From contig NZ_RRAZ01000003.1 in the NCBI RefSeq assembly GCF_003863335.1, positions 160,603 through 224,602 on the forward strand: a stretch of 64,000 bases of DNA. Direction: 5' to 3'. The notes beneath the pieces were generated by a model. It saw nothing but the letters and a program-made list of their open reading frames with translations. It was not told the DNA's origin and did not search any database. The stretch comes from Falsigemmobacter faecalis. GTDB taxonomy: Bacteria > Pseudomonadota > Alphaproteobacteria > Rhodobacterales > Rhodobacteraceae. Positions 8,608 through 18,593 of the stretch are shown piece by piece. Position 1 is the stretch's first letter. The number at the start of each line of letters is the position of its first letter. The position numbers were made by a program, and so were the translations under genes.

Positions 8608-9413
8608 GCCTCTCTGTCGCTGGCAAAGTCGCGATTGTGACGGGGTCGGCGCATGGCATCGGGCGGGCAATCGCCCGCCACCTTGCCGATCGCGGCGCGC
8701 GGGTGATGTGCGCCGATTTTGACGAAAAGGGCCTCATCGCTGAGCTTGGCGAAGAGGCTTACTCAGAGGGTCCGGTGCGCTGGTTCGCCGCTGATCTTCG
8801 CAAAAAACTCAGCATTTCCAATCTGATGTCCGCCACGGTCGATGCCTTTGACCGGATTGATATTGTGGTGAACGCAAGCCGCGCCACCGCGCAGTCCGAT
8901 CCTTTGTCGCCCGAGGGGGACCTGGTCGAAGAGATGCTCGCGCAAAACCTGATGACGGCGCTGCGCGTGAGCCAGATGGCGGCGCGGCGGATGATCGATC
9001 AGGCCGGCGCGCTTTCGGATGACAGCGCACCGGCGGGCACCATCATCAACCTCTCGTCGGTGACCGCCCGCGCGACCCGGCCCGAGCTTCTGGGCTATTC
9101 CATCGCCTGCGCGGCCGTCGAGCAGATGACCCGCTCGCTGGCCCTGGCGCTGGCGCCGTCGCGGATCCGGGTGAACTGCGTGGCCCCGGGGTCGGTGATG
9201 TCGGCGAGCCTTCAGGCCGGTCTGAAGGCCGATCCGGCCTGGCGCGAAGATATTCTGGCAGGCACACCGCTGGGCCGGATCGCCGCCCCCTCAGAGCTGG
9301 CAGAGGTGGTGCAGTTTCTGGCTTCAGATGCCTCGGCCTTTATGACCGGGCAGGTCCTGACGCTGGATGGCGGACGCAGCTTACTGGATGTGGTGGCAGC
9401 ACCGGGGCACTGA
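8604..9413 (+). CDS. SDR family protein with altered active site
   Basis: 269-residue short-chain dehydrogenase/reductase fold: nucleotide-binding TGSAHGIG (residues 13-20), CADFD acidic stretch, IINLSS with the catalytic Ser, and a C-terminal FLASDASAFMTGQVLTLDGG segment. Two catalytic positions depart from consensus. The NNAG motif reads NASR, and the YxxxK motif reads YSIAC, so the tyrosine Y165 is present but the lysine is Cys169. It therefore may be a weak, altered or non-catalytic SDR. The ATG overlaps the stop of the methyltransferase gene. Fold is certain; activity is open. Confidence 0.85.
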   Translation: MSLSVAGKVAIVTGSAHGIGRAIARHLADRGARVMCADFDEKGLIAELGEEAYSEGPVRWFAADLRKKLSISNLMSATVDAFDRIDIVVNASRATAQSDPLSPEGDLVEEMLAQNLMTALRVSQMAARRMIDQAGALSDDSAPAGTIINLSSVTARATRPELLGYSIACAAVEQMTRSLALALAPSRIRVNCVAPGSVMSASLQAGLKADPAWREDILAGTPLGRIAAPSELAEVVQFLASDASAFMTGQVLTLDGGRSLLDVVAAPGH

Positions 9414-9430
9414 GGCGACTTTGGCCGCGA

Positions 9431-9838
9431 TTATTCCGGAAACTGCGCTTTGCAGGCCGCGATGACCGGGGCCGCGCCCGCCTGCAGGCTGCGATGCTTG
9501 CGCTGCATGGAGACCAGTTTGGCGCGCTCGGCATCAAGGTTGACGGAAACCGGGCGGGTCTCGGTATCCGGCACCGGCCGCCAGCACATGCGCGGCTGCG
9601 GGGCCTCTCCCTCTTTGCGCGGGCGGTGCCAGCCGCAGTTTTCCCAGCTCATCCGGGTGGTCTCAACCTCGACCAGGGCATAGCCGCGGCTGAGGGTGGC
9701 CTCAGATTCGGCGATCAGGCTGTTGAGGGTGCGCAGATCCTCAGTGCCGCTGCGGATGCAGCGCTCCTGCGGGGTGCCGCAGGCTGCAAGCAGGGCGGGC
9801 AGGGCAAGAAGCGCGAAGCAGGCGAAACGGCGGGTCAT
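9431..9838 (-). CDS. Predicted lipoprotein of unknown function
   Basis: 135 residues starting MTRRFACFALLALPALLAACG, a lipoprotein signal peptide with lipobox LAAC; maturation would leave an acylated Cys in the envelope. The mature part is rich in charged residues and has four further cysteines, including the CIRS, ENCGWH and RMCW contexts, possibly disulphide-bonded. No known domain recognised. A longer in-frame reading exists upstream, but the signal peptide fixes this start. Convergent with the SDR gene, 17 bp between the stops. Confidence 0.75.
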   Translation of the reverse strand: MTRRFACFALLALPALLAACGTPQERCIRSGTEDLRTLNSLIAESEATLSRGYALVEVETTRMSWENCGWHRPRKEGEAPQPRMCWRPVPDTETRPVSVNLDAERAKLVSMQRKHRSLQAGAAPVIAACKAQFPE

Positions 9839-10007
9839 GGCGAAACCTTTGGGAGATGTTGGCCGGAGTGTGCGGCTGCGCTGCGGCACTGTAAAGGGTG
9901 CCGCGGTCAATTTTGCAGGCGCGGCGGGCGGACGCAGGCCCACAGGGATAGCGGCGCGGGGGCGGGGCTGCTAAACCCGGCCTCAGCAAAGCCCCGGGGG
10001 ATTTCTC

Positions 10008-10910
10008 ATGACCGCATCTGTTTCTGACCTGCCGTCCGACACGGCTGAGGCGCAAAAAGCGCAGGCCGCTGCCTGGTTTCGCAACCTGCGTGACCGCATT
10101 GTGGCGGCCTTTGAAGATCTGGAGGACCGCCATACGGAGGGTCCCGGATCCGAGCTGCCGGCGGGTCGCTTTGAAGTGACGCCCACCACCCGCGCCAATG
10201 ACGGCGGCGGCGGCATCATGAGCGTGATGCGCGGCGGCCGGGTCTTTGAGAAGGTCGGGGTGAACTGGTCGCAGGTGCATGGCACTTTGCAGCCGCGCGC
10301 GCAAAAGGCCATGGCGGCCCGCGGTGTGCCGGGGATGGCCGAAGATCCGCGGTTCTGGGCCAGCGGGATTTCTTTGGTGGCGCATATGCGCAACCCCAAT
10401 GCGCCGGCGGTGCATATGAACACCCGGATGTTCTGGACCCCCCATGCCTGGTGGTTCGGCGGCGGCGCGGATCTTAATCCGGCGCTGGAATTCGCTGAGG
10501 ATACCGCGCATTTCCACGCTGAGATGAAACGCGCCTGTGACGCCCATGATGCGGGCTATTACGACCGCTTTAAGCCTTGGGCGGATGAGTATTTCTTTAT
10601 CCCGCACCGGGGCCGGGCGCGCGGAGTGGGCGGGATCTTCTTTGATGATCTGAATACCGGTGACTGGGAGGGCGATTTTGCCTTTACCCGCGCGGTGGGC
10701 GAGGCCTTCCTGCCGGCTTTTGTGCCGCTGGCTGATCGTCGCCGTGAGATGCCTTTTGGTGAGGGCGAGCGTGAGGCGCAGCTGGTGCATCGCGGGCTCT
10801 ATGCGGAATATAACCTTGTTTATGATCGCGGCACGAAGTTCGGTCTGGAGACCGGGCATGATGCCAATGCGGTGCTGATGTCGCTGCCGCCGCTGGCGAA
10901 ATGGATCTGA
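10008..10910 (+). CDS. hemF: Oxygen-dependent coproporphyrinogen III oxidase
   Basis: 300 residues, full length for HemF, which uses O2 to convert coproporphyrinogen III to protoporphyrinogen IX in haem (and bacteriochlorophyll) synthesis. Signature stretches include HMNTRMFWTPHAWWFGGG, ADLNPALEF, GVGGIFFDDLNTGDW and the C-terminal YNLVYDRGTKFGLETG. The start is an ATG after GGGGGAT. Stands alone; a dispersed repeat with a GC-rich hairpin follows. Confidence 0.97.
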   Translation: MTASVSDLPSDTAEAQKAQAAAWFRNLRDRIVAAFEDLEDRHTEGPGSELPAGRFEVTPTTRANDGGGGIMSVMRGGRVFEKVGVNWSQVHGTLQPRAQKAMAARGVPGMAEDPRFWASGISLVAHMRNPNAPAVHMNTRMFWTPHAWWFGGGADLNPALEFAEDTAHFHAEMKRACDAHDAGYYDRFKPWADEYFFIPHRGRARGVGGIFFDDLNTGDWEGDFAFTRAVGEAFLPAFVPLADRRREMPFGEGEREAQLVHRGLYAEYNLVYDRGTKFGLETGHDANAVLMSLPPLAKWI

Positions 10911-10920
10911 GGCGCTTTTG

Positions 10921-10984
10921 TGGGGAGCGCCGGGGGCTTCGCGCCCCCGGACCCCCGCGGAGTATTTTGAAAAAGCCAAAATCA
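10921..10984 (+). repeat. Dispersed intergenic repeat, copy 1 (3' of hemF)
   Basis: Ordered parts: a GC-rich hairpin (CCGGGGGC-TTCGC-GCCCCCGG), then GGACCCCCGCGGAGTATTTT, then GAAAAAGCCAAAATCA. The same order and orientation relative to the upstream gene recurs 3' of mltB (21518-21582) and argG (27145-27196). Likely works as a terminator; the conserved tail beyond the hairpin is unexplained. Confidence 0.75.
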
Positions 10985-11075
10985 GGCGGGGTCTGCGGCA
11001 GGTGTTCTTGAGCATGGACCGGGGGGGCGGCTTGGGCTAATCCTTGCGGCAAATGCTCTGGCTGCAGGAAATATC

Positions 11076-12431
11076 ATGTCGTCTCATGCCACGCCCGTTC
11101 CGATGACCGCGCAGCGCTCTGGCCCTCTGAGGGGGGTGGCGCAGGTGCCCGGGGATAAGTCGATCAGCCATCGTGCGCTGATCCTGGGGGCCATGGCCAT
11201 TGGCGAGACGCGGATCACCGGGCTGCTGGAGGGCGAGGATGTCATCGATACCGCCAAGGCCATGCGCGCTTTCGGGGCGCAGGTGGAGCGTGTCGGTGAG
11301 GGCGAGTGGGTCGTGAATGGCGTGGGCGTCGGTGGGTTTTCCGAGCCTGCGGATGTGATTGACTGCGGCAATTCCGGCACCGGGGTGCGGCTGATCATGG
11401 GGGCCATGGCCACCACCGGGATCACGGCGACCTTTACCGGGGATGGCTCGCTGCGCAAGCGGCCGATGAAGCGGGTGACCGAGCCGCTGGCGCTGTTTGG
11501 CGTGCAGAGCGTCGGGCGTTCGGGTGGGCGGTTGCCGATGACCCTCGTGGGGGCAGCCGAGCCGCTGGCGGTGAGCTATGAGGTGCCGGTGCCTTCGGCG
11601 CAGGTGAAATCGGCGGTGCTGCTGGCGGGTTTGAATGCGCCGGGCGAGACGGTGGTGATTGAGCGCGAGCCGACGCGGGATCACTCGGAGCGGATGCTGG
11701 CGGGGTTTGGGGCTGAGATCAGCACCGAGGTGCGCGCGGATGGGGCGCGGGTGATCCGTCTGCAGGGACGGCCGGAGCTGAAGCCCCAGGCCGTGGCGGT
11801 GCCGCGCGATCCGTCATCGGCGGCCTTTCCGGTCTGCGCGGCGCTTTTGGTGCCGGGATCTGATATTCTGGTGCCGGGGGTGTCGCGCAACCCGACGCGG
11901 GACGGGCTGTTCCTGACGCTGATTGAGATGGGCGCGGATATCACCTTTGAGAACCCTCGCGAAGAGGGCGGTGAGCCGGTGGCGGATCTGCGGGTGCGCT
12001 ATGCGGGGGCGCTGACGGGGATTGAGACGCCGGAGGAGCGGGCGGCCTCGATGATTGATGAGTTTCCGGTGCTTTCGGTCGTTGCGGCCTGTGCCACGGG
12101 TCGGACCATCATGCGCGGGGTGAAAGAGCTGCGCGTGAAGGAGAGCGACCGGATTGATGCCATGGCGCGCGGTCTTGAGGCCTGTGGGGTGACGATTGAG
12201 GAAGATGAGGACACGCTGATCGTTCATGGCATGGGCGAGGGCGGTGTGCCGGGCGGGGCCACCTGCGCCACCCATCTCGATCACCGGATTGCCATGTCGT
12301 TTCTGGTGCTGGGGCTGGCCTCGCAGCAGCCGGTTTCGGTGGATGACGGCGCGCCGATTGCCACCTCTTTCCCGGTGTTTGAGCCGCTGATGGCGGAGTT
12401 GGGCGCAAAGATCACCCGGGGTGGAGAGTAA
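11076..12431 (+). CDS. aroA: 3-phosphoshikimate 1-carboxyvinyltransferase (EPSP synthase, class II)
   Basis: 451-residue EPSP synthase of the shikimate pathway, joining PEP and shikimate-3-phosphate. Residues show class II (CP4-like) type: GDKSISHR near residue 26, SAQVK, the RDHSE motif and the NPTR motif, plus RVKESDRI and LDHRIAMSF. Class II enzymes tend to tolerate glyphosate, but the PEP-site loop here reads GNSGTGVR, with Gly where CP4 has Ala, so tolerance should not be assumed. Three bases separate it from hisC, implying co-transcription of aromatic and histidine pathway genes. Confidence 0.96.
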   Translation: MSSHATPVPMTAQRSGPLRGVAQVPGDKSISHRALILGAMAIGETRITGLLEGEDVIDTAKAMRAFGAQVERVGEGEWVVNGVGVGGFSEPADVIDCGNSGTGVRLIMGAMATTGITATFTGDGSLRKRPMKRVTEPLALFGVQSVGRSGGRLPMTLVGAAEPLAVSYEVPVPSAQVKSAVLLAGLNAPGETVVIEREPTRDHSERMLAGFGAEISTEVRADGARVIRLQGRPELKPQAVAVPRDPSSAAFPVCAALLVPGSDILVPGVSRNPTRDGLFLTLIEMGADITFENPREEGGEPVADLRVRYAGALTGIETPEERAASMIDEFPVLSVVAACATGRTIMRGVKELRVKESDRIDAMARGLEACGVTIEEDEDTLIVHGMGEGGVPGGATCATHLDHRIAMSFLVLGLASQQPVSVDDGAPIATSFPVFEPLMAELGAKITRGGE

Positions 12432-12434
12432 CCG

Positions 12435-13505
12435 ATGAGCCGTTTCTGGAGCCCTGCCGTTCACGGTCTTGAGCCCTATGTGCCGGGTGAGCAACCCAAA
12501 GGGCAGAGCTTTATCAAGCTCAATACCAACGAAAATCCCTATGGCCCTTCGCCGAGGGCCCTTGCGGCCATGGCCGGGGCGGGGGGCGAGGCGCTGCGGC
12601 TTTATCCCGATCCGGTGGCGGCGGATCTGCGCCGGGTGATCGGCGAGGCCTTCGGGCTGGGTGCGGATCATGTCTTTGCGGGCAATGGCTCGGACGAGGT
12701 TCTGGGCCATGCTTTTGCGGCGTTTTTCCGCGATAAGGGGCCGGTACTTTTTGCCGATGTGACCTATAGTTTCTATCCGGTCTGGTGTGATCTGCATGGC
12801 ATTCCTTACCGCCGTGTTGCGACCGATGCCGATTTCAACATCGAGGTCGCGGATTATGCCGGCCCCTGTGGCGGGGTGATCCTGGCCAATCCCAATGCGC
12901 CGACCGGCATCGCTCTGCCGCTGAGTGAGGTGGAGCGCCTGCTGCGCCAGCACCCCGATGTCGTGGTGCTGGTGGATGAGGCCTATGTCGATTTCGGCGC
13001 CGAGTCTGCGGCTTCGCTGATTGCGAAATACGACAACCTGCTGGTGGTGCAGACGCTGTCGAAGTCGCGCAGTCTGGCGGGGCTGCGGGTGGGCTTTGCG
13101 CTTGGTCAGCCGCATCTGATTGAGGGGCTGGTACGGATCAAGGACAGCTTCAACAGCTATCCGCTGGGCCGGGTGGCCCTGGCGGGGGCGACTGCGGCCA
13201 TCGAGGACCGCGCCTGGTTTGAGCAGACCCGTGCGCGGGTCATGGCGGATCGTGATGCCATGGCCGGGGGGCTGCAGGCTCTGGGATTTAAGGTTTTGCC
13301 GTCGCAGACCAATTTCCTCTTTGCGTCTCATCCCGGGCGGGATGCGGCGGATCTGCTGGCCGAACTGCGGCAGCGTGGGATTCTGGTGCGCCACTTCCGC
13401 TCGGAAAAGATCCGCGACTGGCTGCGGATCTCGGTCGGCACGGCAGAGGAATGTCAGGCGCTGGTCACAGCTATGGGTGGGATCCTGGCTGGTAAAGACA
13501 AATAA
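12435..13505 (+). CDS. hisC: Histidinol-phosphate aminotransferase
   Basis: 356-residue class I/II PLP aminotransferase. Features are the N-terminal [13 protein letters not shown] segment characteristic of HisC, ANPNAPTG (conserved Asn), VDEAYVDF with the PLP-nitrogen Asp, the Schiff-base Lys K210 in [14 protein letters not shown] and the C-terminal LRISVGT with the substrate-carboxylate Arg. Catalyses the seventh step of histidine synthesis and may also transaminate aromatic precursors, which would fit its place directly after aroA. Followed immediately by a terminator. Confidence 0.95.
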   Translation: MSRFWSPAVHGLEPYVPGEQPKGQSFIKLNTNENPYGPSPRALAAMAGAGGEALRLYPDPVAADLRRVIGEAFGLGADHVFAGNGSDEVLGHAFAAFFRDKGPVLFADVTYSFYPVWCDLHGIPYRRVATDADFNIEVADYAGPCGGVILANPNAPTGIALPLSEVERLLRQHPDVVVLVDEAYVDFGAESAASLIAKYDNLLVVQTLSKSRSLAGLRVGFALGQPHLIEGLVRIKDSFNSYPLGRVALAGATAAIEDRAWFEQTRARVMADRDAMAGGLQALGFKVLPSQTNFLFASHPGRDAADLLAELRQRGILVRHFRSEKIRDWLRISVGTAEECQALVTAMGGILAGKDK

Positions 13506-13530
13506 AAAGCCGGGGGAGACCCCGGCTTTT
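13505..13530 (+). terminator. Terminator after aroA-hisC
   Basis: AAAAGCCGGGG / CCCCGGCTTTT stem with a 4-base loop starting in the hisC stop codon; ends in TTTT. Confidence 0.9.
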
Positions 13531-13568
13531 CAGATGTCACACCGTTCTGCCCGGAGGGGCTGCACGGC

Positions 13569-13751
13569 TTACGGGTTGCGCACGCGCACGGCGCCGGTGC
13601 CACCCAGGGCTGCGCCTGCAACTGCGCCCACAGGGCCTGCAATCACGGCGCCGGTTGCCGCGCCGGTTGTGGCACGGGTGGCAGTGTTTGGCCCGCAGGC
13701 CGCAAGCGCGAGGGTCATCGCGCAGAAAACTCCGGTCAGGGCACGGGTCAT
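13569..13751 (-). CDS. Small glycine-rich lipoprotein
   Basis: 60 residues. The N-terminus MTRALTGVFCAMTLALAACG is a lipoprotein signal with lipobox LAAC. The short mature part is Gly/Ala/Val-rich (ATGAVIAGPVGAVAGAALGG), a glycine-zipper-like pattern able to associate with membrane. AGGAGAG lies ahead of the ATG, confirming the short reading. Specific role unknown; similar short lipoproteins are frequent in Rhodobacteraceae genomes. Convergent with hisC. Confidence 0.7.
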   Translation of the reverse strand: MTRALTGVFCAMTLALAACGPNTATRATTGAATGAVIAGPVGAVAGAALGGTGAVRVRNP

Positions 13752-13856
13752 GGCAGCTCTCCTGGACTGACTTTGAATTGCAGAAGTAACGCCGCACCCC
13801 ACCCTGACGGTTCCGAAAAAACTGAGAGGCCGGTCAGGGCCTCTCAGGGGATGGGC

Positions 13857-14990
<1,134 letters not shown>

Positions 14991-15123
14991 GGGTTTACTC
15001 CTATAAAAACGTCAAAGTGTACGGGCAGGGGCGACAGGCCGGGGAAGTCGTGGCAGTCTGATCTGCAGCCTGCCGGGGTAATGATCCGGAACCCCGGCGC
15101 GATGCAACAGAGGAGAACGGATT

Positions 15124-15408
15124 TTGCACAGGAAACTGAAGCTGCTGCCGATCGTGGCAGTTCTGGCGCTTGCGGGCTGCGTAGAGCAGCAGTTGGCCAC
15201 CCCCGGCCCGATCAAAATCGATGACTGTGGTGCGGCGGGCTATGGCGGGCTGGTGGGCACACCGCTCAGCCGGTTCAATCCCGCACAGGTGAAAAGCCCG
15301 GTGCGCGTGCTGGCACCGGGGTCGGTCATGACGATGGATTTCCGCAGCGAGCGTCTGAACATCGAGCATAATGAGCGCGGCACCATCACCCGCATTTACT
15401 GCGGCTGA
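15124..15408 (+). CDS. I78-family protease inhibitor-like lipoprotein
   Basis: 94 residues with lipoprotein signal MHRKLKLLPIVAVLALAGC. The mature domain matches the I78 peptidase-inhibitor fold (related to the potato inhibitor I type), with DDCGAAGYGGLVGTPL, the VLAPGSVMTMDF strand and a final RLNIEHNERGTITRIYCG; the Cys pair would form a disulphide. The start is a TTG with AGAGGAGAA about 8 bp upstream; no better start exists before the signal peptide. Predicted to sit in the periplasm and block serine proteases; not tested. Confidence 0.82.
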   Translation: MHRKLKLLPIVAVLALAGCVEQQLATPGPIKIDDCGAAGYGGLVGTPLSRFNPAQVKSPVRVLAPGSVMTMDFRSERLNIEHNERGTITRIYCG

Positions 15409-15450
15409 GGCCCTGGTCAGCGGGCCCCGCTCAGGGGCCTGCTGCTGCGG

Positions 15451-15891
15451 TTACTTGCTCAGCCGATAGGCCTCATGGCAGGATTTGCAGCTGGCCCCGA
15501 CGGGACCAAGGCTGCCCTTCAGCCCGTCGAGCGAGGCGGTGTTCAGCGCCTCAGCGGCGGTGACCAGGCTTTCGGCTTTCGTGCTGAAATCGTCAAACTT
15601 TTCCCAGATCGCGGGCGCGGCTTCGGTCACCGGGTCGGTTTCAGGCGCCTGAAAGGCCGGCACGATCGTGGCGGCGGCGGCGGCCATTGCGGTCTTTGCC
15701 TCTGTCGCGCGGGCCGCATCGAAGGTGGCTTTGCCCGAGGCCATATCGCCCAGCGTGGCCATGCCGCCGCGGATCACCTGCATAACATCCATCCGCGCTT
15801 TGACCGTCGGATTGGTTACGCCCTCTTTGGCAAAAGCAGGAAGCGCCAGCAGCACAAGGCTGAGGGCGCAGATCCGGGTGAGAGTCTTCAT
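15451..15891 (-). CDS. cycP: Cytochrome c'
   Basis: 146 residues: signal peptide MKTLTRICALSLVLLALPAFA, then a four-helix-bundle cytochrome with the haem c attachment motif CKSCH close to the C-terminus, the classic cytochrome c' layout. These periplasmic pentacoordinate haem proteins bind NO and CO and protect against nitrosative stress in denitrifying Rhodobacteraceae. The longer in-frame reading upstream is discarded because the signal peptide starts here. Confidence 0.92.
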   Translation of the reverse strand: MKTLTRICALSLVLLALPAFAKEGVTNPTVKARMDVMQVIRGGMATLGDMASGKATFDAARATEAKTAMAAAAATIVPAFQAPETDPVTEAAPAIWEKFDDFSTKAESLVTAAEALNTASLDGLKGSLGPVGASCKSCHEAYRLSK

Positions 15892-15951
15892 AGGTCTGAA
15901 CTCCACGCATAAAGCTGCGCAAAACCTGCGCTGCGCGGCAGTCTGACATGC

Positions 15952-15978
15952 AAAAGCCCCTTCTGCGAAGGGGCTTTT
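15952..15978 (-). terminator. Terminator after the carbonic anhydrase gene
   Basis: Perfect 12-bp stem AAAAGCCCCTTC / GAAGGGGCTTTT with a 3-base loop, 31 bp after the carbonic anhydrase stop and before the cytochrome c' gene on the same strand. Confidence 0.9.
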
Positions 15979-16008
15979 AATCACAGCTTTGTCAAAATCA
16001 TGAACGGC

Positions 16009-16653
16009 TCAGACGACAATAAATCCGCCGCGCTCGGGGTCGTATTGCTCAAGAGAGCCTTCCCCGATTGAGGTCCAGAGCCCGTGCAGCGTCAGCTCTT
16101 CGGCTTCAACCGCGGCGCGTACGAAAGGAAAGCTCATCAGATTTTCAAGGCTGACCAGCACGGCCTGCTTTTCCAGCGCGTCGATCTGCTCGGCCTCAGG
16201 CAGATGGGTCACGCGTTCATAGCCCGGGCGCAGGATGTCCATCCAGCGGCCCACGAAGCTCGATTTTTCCTCAAGTGCCGGGGCATGGCCCGAGCACATA
16301 TCGTGACAGCCCTTCACGCCGCCGCAGTTCGAATGCGCCAGCACCACAACATGCGCAACCTTCAGCGCGGTCACGGCATATTCCAGCGCGGCCGAGGTGC
16401 CGTGATGATTGCCGTCATCGGTGAAGGGCGGCACCAGGGCGGCGATATTGCGGTGAATGAAGAATTCGCCCTCATCGGCGCCGAAGATCGAGGTCACATG
16501 GACCCGGCTGTCGCAGCAGGAAATGACCATCGCCCTCGGGTGCTGTCCCCCCGCCGCCAGACGCTTGTACCAGGCCTTGTTGTCCTGCCAGGCGGTGGCA
16601 CGCCAGCCGTGGAAACGCTGGACGAGATAGGTCGGAAGCAGTTTCGCTGTCAT
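16009..16653 (-). CDS. can: Beta-class carbonic anhydrase
   Basis: 214 residues. Zinc-site motifs are complete: CCDSRV (zinc Cys plus the Asp-Arg dyad) and HSNCGGVKGC (zinc His and Cys). It hydrates CO2 to bicarbonate, supplying carboxylases and pH control. The start MTAKLLPTYL follows AGGAACTCCG; a longer reading has no such site. A strong terminator follows the gene. Confidence 0.95.
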   Translation of the reverse strand: MTAKLLPTYLVQRFHGWRATAWQDNKAWYKRLAAGGQHPRAMVISCCDSRVHVTSIFGADEGEFFIHRNIAALVPPFTDDGNHHGTSAALEYAVTALKVAHVVVLAHSNCGGVKGCHDMCSGHAPALEEKSSFVGRWMDILRPGYERVTHLPEAEQIDALEKQAVLVSLENLMSFPFVRAAVEAEELTLHGLWTSIGEGSLEQYDPERGGFIVV

Positions 16654-16779
16654 CGGAGTTCCTCTTGATGCCCCTGAGATACTGCCGCAGCCCGAAAAAT
16701 TCGAGTGATTTTTGGGGGTGGGTCTCATCATTCATTCAACTTTACAGCGGCACACTGTCACGGGTGATGGTGAAAACAC

Positions 16780-17139
16780 ATGGGTGTGGCTGTGGCGGGC
16801 GGTGAAATTATCCGGCTGAGGATGCGGGAACGGCTTTTGCCTGACCCGGTCTGGGCCGGTCCGGCGGAAATTATGCGCAATGCGTTTCCGGACGGTTATG
16901 AAGAGTTGCAGGCCCTGGCGCGGGCCATGCTGCGGTGCTGGCTGCGTGAGGATTTTCGCGGTTTTGATGCGGGGCTCAGACGGGTGATGCGACTGGCCCC
17001 CGATCTGGGGCTGGCGCCGATTGCGCGCGTGGCCGCCGATGTGCGGCGCTGTCTGCATCTGCAGGACGGCACGGCGCTGGCCTCGACCTGGGCGCGATTG
17101 TCGCGGCTTCTTGATCAGGCCTCGGACTGGCACGACTGA
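16780..17139 (+). CDS. Hypothetical protein, helical, unknown function
   Basis: 119 residues, not recognised. Predicted to be largely helical and Arg/Leu/Ala-rich (LARAMLRCWLREDFRGFD, VMRLAPDLGLAPIARVAADV), without signal peptide, membrane segment or catalytic motif. GC-rich third codon positions and clean spacing (divergent from carbonic anhydrase, 59 bp before the aminopeptidase gene) support it being a real gene. The ribosome site is weak. An adaptor or regulatory role is possible, but nothing in the sequence shows it. Confidence 0.6.
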   Translation: MGVAVAGGEIIRLRMRERLLPDPVWAGPAEIMRNAFPDGYEELQALARAMLRCWLREDFRGFDAGLRRVMRLAPDLGLAPIARVAADVRRCLHLQDGTALASTWARLSRLLDQASDWHD

Positions 17140-17198
17140 GGCTTGCAGGCCCGCGCCAATCGGCTCACTCTGGGCGGGCCTGCAACCGGAGTGTTCTC

Positions 17199-18590
17199 AT
17201 GCCCGAAACCCGCCTCAGCTTTGCCCCTGCCGGAACCCCGGTGCGTCCGCTGTTTCTTGTGACGCCGGAAGGGCTTGCAACGTTTCTGGCGGGTCAGCCA
17301 AACGCGGCTCAGGCCTGGCTTTCCGCGCAGGGTTTCAGCGCGGGCTTCGGCGATCCGATCCTGCTGCCGGGGGAAGACGGGCAGATCAGCGGCGCAGTCC
17401 TGGGCCTGGGCGATGCAAGGGCCCGCGCGCGCAGCCGTTTTGCCGTGGCCCGCGCGGCCGCGCGGCTGCCCGCAGGCGCCTGGCGGCTGGAGGGCGATCT
17501 GACGCCCGAGGACCGCGATGAGGCCGCCCTCGGCTGGCTGCTCGCAGGTTACCGCTTTGATCGCTACCGCGCGGCAAAGCGCCCCGCGGCGCAGCTTCTG
17601 GCCCCCGAAGGGGTTGATGCCGCCCGCCTTGAGCTGATCGCCAATGCCGAGGCGCTGACCCGCGATCTCATCAATACCCCCGCCTCCGACATGGGACCCG
17701 ATGAGCTGGAGGCCGCCTTCCGCGCCCTCGCCTTCGCCCATGGCGCCGGTGTGTCCGTCATCACGGGTGACGAGCTTCTGGCGCAGAATTTCCCGATGAT
17801 TCATGCGGTTGGCCGTGCCAGCCCGCGCGCACCACGGCTTCTGGATCTTCGTTGGGGGCAGGAGGGGCCGCAGGTCACGCTGGTCGGCAAGGGCGTCTGC
17901 TTTGACACCGGCGGGCTTGATCTGAAGCCCTCATCGGGCATGCTGAATATGAAAAAGGACATGGGCGGTGCGGCGACCGTCATGGGCCTTGCGCAGATGA
18001 TCATGGGCGCGGGGCTGAAACTGCGGCTGCGCGTTCTGGTCCCGGCGGTCGAAAATGCGGTCTCCGGCAACAGCTTCCGTCCGCGTGATATTCTGACCGC
18101 CCGCAATGGCCTGACGGTGGAGGTGAACAACACCGATGCCGAAGGCCGCCTGGTGCTGGCCGATGCGCTTGCGCTGGCGGTTGAGGACACTCCCGATCTG
18201 CTGATCTCTATGGCCACGCTGACGGGGGCCGCGCGGGTGGCGCTTGGCCCCGATCTGCCGCCCTTCTACACCGATTGCGGGGATCTGGCGGCAAGTCTTT
18301 CAGCCGCATCGAAAAAGACCCGCGACCCGCTCTGGCAGATGCCCTTCTGGGAGGCCTATGAGCCGATGATTGAGCCCGGGATCGCCGATCTCGACAATGC
18401 GCCCTCGGGGGGGATGGCAGGCTCGATCACCGCAGCCCTTTTCCTGCGCCGCTTTGCGGGGGCCACGCGCTACGCCCATTTCGACATCTTCTGTCATCAG
18501 CCCGCGGATGCGCCTGCCCGCCCGAAAGGGGGCATCGGGCAGGGTGCGCGGGCGCTCTTTGAAGCTCTTCCTGACCTTGTGAAAGTCTGA
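17199..18590 (+). CDS. Leucyl aminopeptidase, M17 family
   Basis: 463-residue M17 dinuclear-metal aminopeptidase. The C-terminal catalytic domain holds GKGVCFDTGGLDLKPS (metal-binding Lys and Asp), MKKDMGGAATVMG and NTDAEGRLVLADAL (metal-binding Asp/Glu and catalytic Arg). The less conserved N-terminal domain is about 160 residues long. Releases N-terminal residues from peptides in the cytoplasm. The next gene, an NlpC/P60 hydrolase, starts 3 bp after its stop, so the two form an operon of peptide/murein-peptide breakdown. Confidence 0.94.
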   Translation: MPETRLSFAPAGTPVRPLFLVTPEGLATFLAGQPNAAQAWLSAQGFSAGFGDPILLPGEDGQISGAVLGLGDARARARSRFAVARAAARLPAGAWRLEGDLTPEDRDEAALGWLLAGYRFDRYRAAKRPAAQLLAPEGVDAARLELIANAEALTRDLINTPASDMGPDELEAAFRALAFAHGAGVSVITGDELLAQNFPMIHAVGRASPRAPRLLDLRWGQEGPQVTLVGKGVCFDTGGLDLKPSSGMLNMKKDMGGAATVMGLAQMIMGAGLKLRLRVLVPAVENAVSGNSFRPRDILTARNGLTVEVNNTDAEGRLVLADALALAVEDTPDLLISMATLTGAARVALGPDLPPFYTDCGDLAASLSAASKKTRDPLWQMPFWEAYEPMIEPGIADLDNAPSGGMAGSITAALFLRRFAGATRYAHFDIFCHQPADAPARPKGGIGQGARALFEALPDLVKV

Positions 18591-18593
18591 CCA

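Noticed and set aside
11814..13394. 526-codon minus-strand frame spanning aroA and hisC
   Set aside because: Covers two unmistakable enzymes on the other strand; Arg/His/Gln-rich composition typical of a shadow.
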